A DNA stretch of 64,000 bases from assembly GCF_009905375.1 (NCBI RefSeq), contig NC_133648.1:307784565-307848564 (forward strand), given 5' to 3'. Each line of letters opens with the position of its first letter. The stretch's first letter is position 1. Below, piece by piece: positions 57,921 through 64,000 of this stretch. Position numbers and translations under genes: made by a program. The notes beneath the pieces were generated by a model that ran no database searches, was not told where the DNA came from, and saw only the letters and a list, made by a program, of their open reading frames with translations. Source of the DNA: Apium graveolens (Eukaryota; Streptophyta; Magnoliopsida; Apiales; Apiaceae).

Positions 57921-60900
57921 ATGGCACCCAAGGACATTCTCTTTGATGGAGCAAAGTTTGTTCCTAATAACTTCTCTGCGATACTAAACACTACAGAGGC
58001 ACCCTCTGAACTTCATTTCATTCAGGACTTTCTCACTAGTTCTGATATTGGGTTTGCTCTAACTGAGCCTACATCCATTTCTGGAGTTCAAGTACTGGAG
58101 TTTTGGAGGAGTGGAGTATATGACAATGGTGGTGCTCAAGGGTCCCCAAGTATAATATTTTCATCAGGGGAAGATGAGTGTGTTGTGACTCTGTCTACAG
58201 TTAGACAGGCATTACAGCTACCTGAGGACTGTGTTTATTCTACTGTTGATGACTCAGTTCTTCAAAACATGATGGTTAGTCTGGGATATGAAGGAACATT
58301 GACCAAGCTTGGACAGTTGAAGAGATCTTTCATAAGGAGGGAATGGAGTTTCTTCTTTGATTGCATTACCAAAGCTTTCGCCAACAAATGTTCAAATTTT
58401 GATGCAATTCCCATATTCAGCCAACAAATCGGGTATGCACTTCTAAATCACACTGATTTTGATTATGCACGAGCAGTCTTAGGTTTTATTGGGGATAGGA
58501 TGACAGAAGATCGCAATACTGTATATTTTGCAAGATTTTGTCAGCTTATTTATAGTTTTTGTTGTAATCAGCCCCAAAATTTTGGTGATCTAATTCCATC
58601 TTTCAGAATAGCTAAGAGAGCTTTTACTGATTTATTATCTTCTGATAATAAAAAGGCTGTGTTAAGACCCCTCTTAATACCTTTATCTGTCAAACAAGCC
58701 TTAATCACCTATGATCCTGGTCAGTACACTGTACTTTATCCTGATGTTCAAACATCAGAACCTGGTTCATCAGCACCTACCACCTCTACTCAGCCACCTC
58801 AAACCTCTCAACCATCTCTCAGAACATATCTCAAGTCCTATGTGAAGCCTACATCTTCTAAGTCAAAGAGAACAAAGACTGTTTCTCAAACACCTCAGAA
58901 GAAGAGGAGGATTACTTTGAGAGATGAATCAGATTCTGAGGAACAGATTCTTTCTTCAGAACCTGTGGTAACTGCAGCTGAGAAAAAGATTTCTCAGAAG
59001 GATTCTGAACTTGGAGGATCTAAGCTTCTCAAGAGGCTTAGAAAAATGACAATTCCTGAAACTTCCAAGGACTCTAAATTACCAAGGAAATACAAGAAAC
59101 AGAGGGCAAAAAGGCCAGTTTCAGATGATGAGGAGGAAGCAGCTAAGGAAGGGGATCAGGAATCTCTGATCTCACAAGAAAAAGAATTTGATCCAGTTAC
59201 TTCTTCTCCATCCACTCCATCTCAGGAAACTGTATCTGACAAGGCTAATTTCCCATCTGTGTCTCTTGGTAATCAAGGCACAAGTGCTGATAATGCTGAT
59301 CAACACTTAGTTGTGCCTGGAGTAATTTTCTTAGAAGCTCCAACAGCAACAAATCTTTTGCCAACACCTGTTACTGATGCTATTCAAACTCCGGAATTAT
59401 CTAAGTCACCTTCTCTGCATCTAGACACTGATGATCAGACTTTAGGTGAGCATCAGGATATGGCTGTTGATCAGAACTTAGCATCAGATCAGCAATTAGA
59501 GGATGCTGACGCCTCCATTGCTACTCACACTGCTATTATATCAGATGATACTGATTCTATAAGTTCTGATGCTGCACATGCTGGAGATACTGGTGATGCT
59601 GCTCCAACTGCAAATACTGATGCAGCAGGTCCTTCAGGACATATTCCTCTTTCTAAGTCTGAACTAGTAAAGAAGTTTGTTACAGAGGAACCACCAGTGC
59701 CTTGGAGTGAAACTCCTGCAGGACAGGAGTGGACTAAGGAATGGAACTCAGTCTCATGTATTCCATCTGCGTTACATCTTACTGAGCACTTGACTAAAGC
59801 TGATGAAATGTTAAATTCTGATGATTTCAAAACTCAGCTTCGTGTCACTGCATTGAGTACTAAACATCTACAAGGTCTTCATTCAACTACTCATGCAGAA
59901 ATACACAAGATTCAGGAGAACTTTATCAAACAAGAACAAGTTTGGAAACTTGATAAGAAAAAGTTCTTTCAACCATCTATGGACAGGATTGCTTATATTG
60001 AGAAGACTCAAGATCGTCAACAAGCACAGATTGATAAAATTCTGCAAAATCAAGCTTCTCAGCAATCACAACTGACTGAAATCCAATCTTCAGTGGAATT
60101 GCTTATCTCTCTTCTACTTCCTGCTGATGCCAAAAAGGGGGAGAAAGTGATTAAGTCCAAATGCAAGGATGACAAGACACTGCAAGGAAAGGATGATGAA
60201 AAAGATGACCAAGGAAACTCTGGAATGGGTGGAGGTCATAGTCAAGGTAAAAGATTCTCATCAAGAAATGCTGAAATTGCAAGTCACAGGATAAGTTCTG
60301 ATACTGGGAAGAGAATAAGTTCTGATACTGGTAAAAGAATAAATTCTGATGAACTTCTAGATCTTGATGAAGAAATGTCAAGACAGTTATTTCTTCAAGA
60401 AAATCCAGGAATGGACTTGGAAAGTTTAAAGGAAGAAGAAGCTAGACTTAAATCAAAGAAAGCCACATCTAAATCTGAAGCTTCTGGTAAAAAGTCACTT
60501 CCAAAACTGAAAGGTATTGTGATTAAAGAAAAGGCACAAACTGAAGCAACATTTGCTAAATCACAACCAAAGATAGATCCAAGATCCAAGGGTAAAGAAA
60601 AGGTTGGTGAACCTGTTAAAGTTTATGTACCTCCTGAAGATGAAGAAATTACTGATGACAAAGATAATCTTGCTCTGACTTCAAGAAAAGTTCTTAAAAC
60701 AACCTCTGACATGGCTCAAGTTGTTCAGAGTCAAGAAATTAAAAGTTCTGATATTCAAAAGAAGCAAGTAACCTCTGACACAGCTCAAGTTAACTTGATA
60801 TCAGAAGGAAGATCAAAAACACTCCTACCAGGATTCACTAAAGCAAAACAAACTCAACCTTTGAAGACTACTGCAAGTCGTTTTGAAGCTAGAGTAGTTA

Positions 60901-61592
60901 CTGGAAAGGAAGCAAGAGATAAAACTGGATTGGGAAGTGCTGATGAAAGAAGAGTACACAACACTACCAATGATCCAACTTCCTTGAGTGAACCAGGTAT
61001 TGGAGCAACTCCTGAAAGATTGAATCAACTTGGAATCTGTACAAATGGTTTACCATACCTACTTGAAAGGAACACATCTTGTTGTATTTCATGACAGATG
61101 GTAGGGTTTATCATATAAGACAAAATGCCATTCCATTGAAGTATTTTGAAGAATTGGAGCATGTATTATTCTTACTTCAAGTGGATGACAGATTGACAGG
61201 GACTGCTGCAAACTATTTGAAAGAACAGATTCAGAGACAGAAAAGACTTTATTCTGTTAAGTCTGACAGCATATATGTTCCAAAGTACAGAAATCACAAT
61301 GGTGATATTGTTGATATGAAGCCTAATACTGCACAGATCAGAACATATCTTGGTATTAAGGGGACTTGAATTCAATCTAGAGTCTGACAAAGCTTATGTC
61401 ATAAGACTAGATCAGGAGTTGAGAAAAGCAAAGATTAATGATCTCAGAGCTGCAATATTTCAAACTGGTGAAGATAATGCAGAGCTTAAAGATGTCAAAC
61501 GGAGAATGATTGATGAACTCAGATATGCTGAGAAATGTTTGTTGAAGAATTATCTCAGAACAACTCCTGACATCAGAGAGATCAGAAAATGA
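57921..61592 (+). pseudogene. Sirevirus env-like ORF, copy 2, with three frameshifts
   Basis: It starts at the ATG at 57921 (good context, A at -3 and G at +4). The first 1035 or so codons are open. Comparison with copy 1 (158-3454) shows one extra base near 61032, another near 61068 and a third near 61350; together they restore the frame, which ends at the TGA 61590-61592. Each extra base is a G in or beside a G run. The N-terminal globular region covers about residues 1-275. A Ser/Thr/Glu/Lys-rich middle holds a basic patch (KPTSSKSKRTKTV) and ISSDTGKR-type tandem repeats near 800. The C-terminus is helical and charged. No signal peptide or membrane span is obvious after M1, so an envelope role is unsupported by sequence. 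Confidence 0.85.
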
Positions 61593-61790
61593 TGAAGCCA
61601 AGTCGAAGATCTACAACTGCTTAAATTCTGATGTGTATACAGACTAAAGTTGTTATCAGAAGTTGAATTGGTAAAAGCTTTAAGGACTGTAAGTTGTAGT
61701 TATCTTGTATAATTCTCATGCATTTGTACTTAATGTTTTTGACATCATCAAATATCTGTTAAACTTGTATATTTTGCTAATTTACAAGTT

Positions 61791-61799
61791 GGGGGAGAT
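61791..61799 (+). other. Polypurine tract of the full-length element
   Basis: GGGGGAGAT lies directly before the 3' LTR. Confidence 0.92.
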
Positions 61800-62412
61800 T
61801 GTTAGATATATTTGATAATGTCATGGCTAATATGTTTTATGTTTAGATTTCAGATCTTATTTGAATAGGACAAATCAGTACTTAACTGATCAGTACTTAT
61901 ACTGGACGTCAGGACTTAAGGGATATCAGTACTTATGTTATCAGGAGATAAGCATCAGGAGATAGATATCAGAACTTAAGTGCTGAAGGACGATCAGATA
62001 AGGACAGTAGCTGATTAAAGTTAAGAAGATCAAGATAAACATAAGAAGAGATATGCATGGAGAAGGAATTCCGTAAAGAATGGAATACTTGGAAGAAAAG
62101 ATATTTGATTGATATATATTAGGAAGCAGAATTATATTCCATATCAATTAGCGATTATCTTGTAACTGTGTAATATATAAACACAGACATAGGGTTTACA
62201 CTATAAGTGTTATCATTATCGAGAATATTATTTACTGTAACCCTAGCAGCTCTCGTGATATTTTGTTCATCACTGAGAGATAACAGTTTCAGATTGTAAC
62301 AGAGTTTATTGTTTCAATAAAGTTTGTTTTCTGTTATATAAGTTCTTGAAGTTTGATTTGATTGTAATAAACACTGTATTCAACCTCTCTACAGTGAAAG
62401 TGTGACCTAACA
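61800..62412 (+). repeat. 3' LTR of the full-length element
   Basis: It aligns without gaps to the 5' LTR with a constant offset of 12,675. The only difference found by eye is T at 62105 (C at 49430). Confidence 0.95.
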
Positions 62413-62417
62413 CAAGT
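62413..62417. repeat. Target site duplication CAAGT, right
   Basis: This is an exact match to 49120-49124. Confidence 0.95.
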
Positions 62418-63676
62418 AGAGCAAGAGTTACGAACATCAGGTTTCATTGATGCAAAAAAAGGGAACTTCCGTATTTTTGGTAGGGCTAGCCAGTTTTTTT
62501 TAAGATTTTTGTTTGTACCACTACGAGCCCGCAGGGCAGACAACTATATACGATAAATCATTTTTGTCTGGAAAAATAAAATAAAGTATCAAACGAGATT
62601 TTTCTTTATAGATTTATTTCTTTCTTTTGATGTTTAAAGTTAGTACCAAACTCTTGAAAAACTAATTTCGTGACTAAATTACTATTCTTAGTGTATACTT
62701 TCATTTTTTGAAATTGGCATCATGTTTAATAAAATATTGTGTGTCTCTTGACAAAATGCAAAGTGTGCATATTAGAAATAACACTTCTACATATTGCATT
62801 GTAGATTTCAAGGCAAAGGTTGATGTTCTTTTAGGTCGTGAATTAGCTTAAGAAGTAGTAAAGCAGGTTGTTGCTTAGCGCATAAGTGTCGCTTTCTAGC
62901 GCTATTAATGTAAATTACTTGTGAAGATACAGGTGGAAAGCTTATATTTGGAGATCAGGAAAGCTACTAAATCAAAAAATGGGTTCCCTGAATGAGTTAC
63001 GGGTACCAGACCTATAACAACATTTAGATTAGCTGTCGAGGAACATCAGATTGTTTACATTTCCCTTCCCTTGAAACTTGCAAAACTCTGTCAAATTCAT
63101 TGAGGAGTCTCAGTCTCTTACATGCTAAATATATATTTGTCAAACCCATTATATTTGTCTTTAGTATATATTCGGTTAAATGTATGTAGGAGATGGTGAA
63201 TACGATAGCACCTAAATTTTTATTCATCCAATTACTATCATCATTTGACGGTAGTCTTATTATCTACTATATCTTTAATGTTTTGTTATTGTGATATTGC
63301 ATCTGCATAAATAATTTATCATTTTTTAACTTTCAGAATTTGCAGATATACTATTTCAGGTGCAATGACTATTTCAATAAAATGTTATTTTTGCAGTAGA
63401 GATTAAAGAATTATTAATGTTGGTGTATATTATTTTGGTTACAACCCTCAAATATGTATCTTTGTTGCTCAATAGTATCATAACAAAAATTGTGTTATTA
63501 TTTATAACAACAAATAACTACGAATTTTTTTTTTCTCAAATAAGTTGAATAGTAATATCTGAGCCAGCAACCAAATTTGCTTCATTTTCTTTATTTTTTG
63601 TGAGTATATTAAATAATACTAATGAAAATGAACCCATTTTATGATCGAAAATTAAATTACAAATATGTTATAACAA
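62418..63676. other. Gene-free AT-rich region
   Basis: It continues the sequence interrupted at 49124. No gene was recognised; ORFs are at most about 70 codons without recognisable domains. Confidence 0.5.
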
Positions 63677-63705
63677 CCGCGCTTCGCGCGGTTTTTTCAG
63701 CTAGT
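63677..63705 (+). mobile_element. Helitron-like 3' end (plus strand)
   Basis: A perfect 6-bp stem hairpin (CCGCGC-TTC-GCGCGG, 63677-63691) is followed nine bases later by CTAG|T. This is the standard 3' terminus of plant Helitrons. The body would extend to lower coordinates, across the copia insertion; no 5' end was identified. Confidence 0.7.
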
Positions 63706-64000
63706 TATCACATAGAGTAACATTTTACCAAACTCTGGAATTAAAATTTGAACACTGTGATTTTATATGATAATTTAGGCTCTGTGTGTGAGTACGGTTG
63801 AAAACTGTTGTGCTGTGAGAAAAAGTGTTGGTGGAAAAAGTGCTGTGAGGAAAATTAGATGACTATTTGGTAAAAAATTTTTAATTTTTGCAAATTTCGA
63901 GATATAAAAAATAATATTTTTGAGAAGGTTTGATAATAAAACTGATAGCTATTTTCTGCAAAAAAAAACATCTTTTTTTCAAAAGTACGGGGGACATACT
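63706..64000. other. Gene-free window end
   Basis: AT-rich with a few TGTGAG/GTGCTGTGAG repeats (63800-63850). Nothing else was recognised. Confidence 0.5.

Larger units (their letters stand above)
49125..62412 (+). mobile_element. Full-length Sirevirus-type Ty1/copia retrotransposon
   Basis: The 13,288-bp element has identical-length 613-bp LTRs (49125-49737 and 61800-62412) that differ at one position (C at 49430, T at 62105), and a perfect CAAGT target duplication. The order is LTR, initiator-Met primer site, gag with three zinc knuckles, pol (protease, integrase, reverse transcriptase, RNase H), a 2.2-kb spacer with a small ORF, an env-like ORF, a polypurine tract and LTR. The copia domain order with an extra ORF after pol identifies the Sirevirus (SIRE/Maximus) lineage. 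Coding is broken by a stop in pol and three single-base shifts in the env-like ORF. The same family is present at 1-4262. Confidence 0.96.

Overview
The window looks like nuclear DNA of a flowering plant. It is AT-rich and intron-bearing, has few host genes, and is packed with LTR retrotransposons, MITEs and Helitron-like ends. The gene structures and element families fit an asterid eudicot, possibly Apiaceae; that placement is a guess. No rRNA, tRNA or CRISPR locus was seen. The only tRNA-related signals are retrotransposon primer-binding sites.

Host genes: four are well supported. A tandem pair of F-box genes lies at 19.4-23.5 kb (+). A complete 17-exon class III phosphatidylinositol 3-kinase gene (VPS34; reconstructed CDS 2451 nt, 816 aa, all splice phases consistent) lies at 28.1-36.8 kb (+). 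A single-exon F-box gene lies at 40.8-41.9 kb (-).

Region 1-17.3 kb is a retrotransposon cluster. It holds the 3' part of a Sirevirus-type Ty1/copia element (env-like ORF, polypurine tract, 3' LTR). Next is a 4.5-kb solo LTR on the minus strand with a 5-bp target duplication (CTTCA), nested in the internal region of a related element whose primer-binding site and LTR follow. Last is the 3' end of a probable Tat-lineage Ty3/gypsy element with a broken antisense ORF and many copies of a 10-bp palindrome (GGACGCGTCC and variants).

Region 17.3-42 kb holds the host genes, separated by AT-rich DNA with MITEs: one with TSD AATGT, one Tourist-like with TSD TTA, and one Stowaway-like with TSD TA. One F-box paralogue lacks the first MITE and so shows the empty site.

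Region 42-64 kb holds a diverged repeat rich in CCGA words, two Helitron-type 3' ends, and a 1.5-kb direct duplication whose second copy was invaded by a fragment of a reverse-oriented Sirevirus-like element. It then holds a full-length, very young Sirevirus-type copia element at 49125-62412, with TSD CAAGT and two 613-bp LTRs differing at one base. This element carries gag, a pol with an in-frame stop, a small unrecognised ORF behind its own TATA-like box, and an env-like ORF broken by three single-base shifts. Its near-identical LTRs together with multiple coding breaks are the most notable feature: either a defective copy was mobilised in trans, or some breaks are sequence errors.
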